Shown: positions 63,571 through 64,000 of the stretch, piece by piece
How positions within the stretch are numbered: position 1 is the first letter of the stretch
Layout of the letters: each line of letters starts with the position of its first letter
Source of the DNA: Kuschelorhynchus macadamiae
Lineage: Eukaryota > Arthropoda > Insecta > Coleoptera > Curculionidae
Length of the DNA: 64,000 nt
NCBI GenBank assembly: GCA_030620095.1
Contig: JAUTXW010003831.1
Span: 368,001 to 432,000, forward strand
Reading direction: 5' to 3'
Translations under genes and position numbers: made by a program
Notes under the pieces: generated by a model
What the model was told of the DNA's origin: nothing
Databases searched by the model: none
What the model saw: only the letters and a program-made list of their open reading frames with translations

Positions 63571-64000
63571 TAGAGATCTATTGAAATTTTTAAGCACACA
63601 CGTGGAAGCCGATCTTAATACAGGGCCAGGGTTCGGCGAGCACAAGTCGGGTATAAAAGAGCGTCTGAATTTCTTCGAGCTCATTCAGGGTTCAGATCTT
63701 GTGGAGTAAAGATCCTGAAGATGCCTCGTTCAATCGAAGGCGAAACATGAATAGAAATTCCAATTTGACACGGTCTAATCCTAAGACCCATGATTTCTTA
63801 GTTGTCCAAAGCCGTGAAAGCTTCCGTTCTATATTTTCAAAATATTTTTAAAAACTGGGATGATTTAGTTAACCGATTTCAGAGTGCTACAAAGTCGCGC
63901 CTACATGTGGTTTGTACTTAGTTATAATGAAAAAATCCTTCTTGAAAGTTTTTATATGAGAAAGCAAAGATTGCAAAGACTGTACTTGCATAGCGAATGA
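63571..64000 (+). repeat. Direct repeat, copy 2 (PLE B end plus flank, runs off the window)
   Basis: About 1.32 kb from copy 1. It starts with the last codons of the GIY-YIG frame (GAGATCTATTGAAATTTTTAAG). It contains a better kept hammerhead-like block, with CTGAAGA at 63715-63721 and GAAAC at 63742-63746. Confidence 0.85.

Overview
This is an AT-rich eukaryotic window, almost certainly from an insect. Beetle is a guess from the overall transposon mix; nothing here fixes the species. I find no convincing intact host protein-coding gene. Nearly all recognisable sequence is mobile-element DNA: one very young LTR retroelement with an envelope gene (errantivirus/gypsy type), three families of Penelope-like elements (PLEs), at least four LINE relics, four Tc1/mariner-type relics, a pogo/Tigger relic, three hAT-type elements, several palindromic MITE-like structures, and a dispersed internally repetitive family. 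Long (TA)n tracts abut many of these elements.

Layout. 1-2.3 kb: imperfect tandem duplication around a pogo relic and (TA)n. 2.1-4.2 kb: internally repetitive element, then a LINE RNase H relic. 4.4-7.5 kb: (TA)n, inverted PLE ends, (TA)n, a mariner nested inside a palindromic element, (TA)n. 8.4-10 kb: MITE-like element and a PLE end. 10.1-10.56 kb: a GC/CpG-rich island ending in a splice-donor-like GTAAGT, the best candidate for host regulatory or first-exon sequence. 12.8-15.2 kb: a mariner with very long inverted repeats. 15.2-26 kb: LINE and Tc1 relics, a 710-bp hAT MITE with a perfect 8-bp target duplication, and the internally repetitive family interrupted by a LINE. 26.7-33 kb: inverted-repeat elements and a hAT-like element. 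35.2-36 kb: a complete-looking hammerhead ribozyme motif beside an RTE-type LINE relic. 37.5-41 kb: ends of a third PLE family bracketing a hAT element and an unexplained GC-rich ORF. 42.7-44.7 kb: a PLE with reverse transcriptase and GIY-YIG nuclease. 44.7-52.7 kb: the errantivirus-like element on the minus strand. 53-64 kb: palindrome, another copy of the repetitive family, a mariner relic and duplicated PLE ends.

How the main unit works. The LTR element has 319-bp LTRs that look identical, a tRNA-Ser primer binding site, gag, pol (protease, RT, RNase H, integrase), env and a polypurine tract, all read on the minus strand. Gag and pol each carry a frameshift, while env is open over 630 codons. 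Env has no ATG of its own; a splice donor in the leader and an acceptor at the env start place it in frame with an upstream ATG. Identical LTRs combined with indels at short repeats suggest either very recent mutation or assembly error.

Stretches listed as holding nothing recognisable were read on both strands, without database search.
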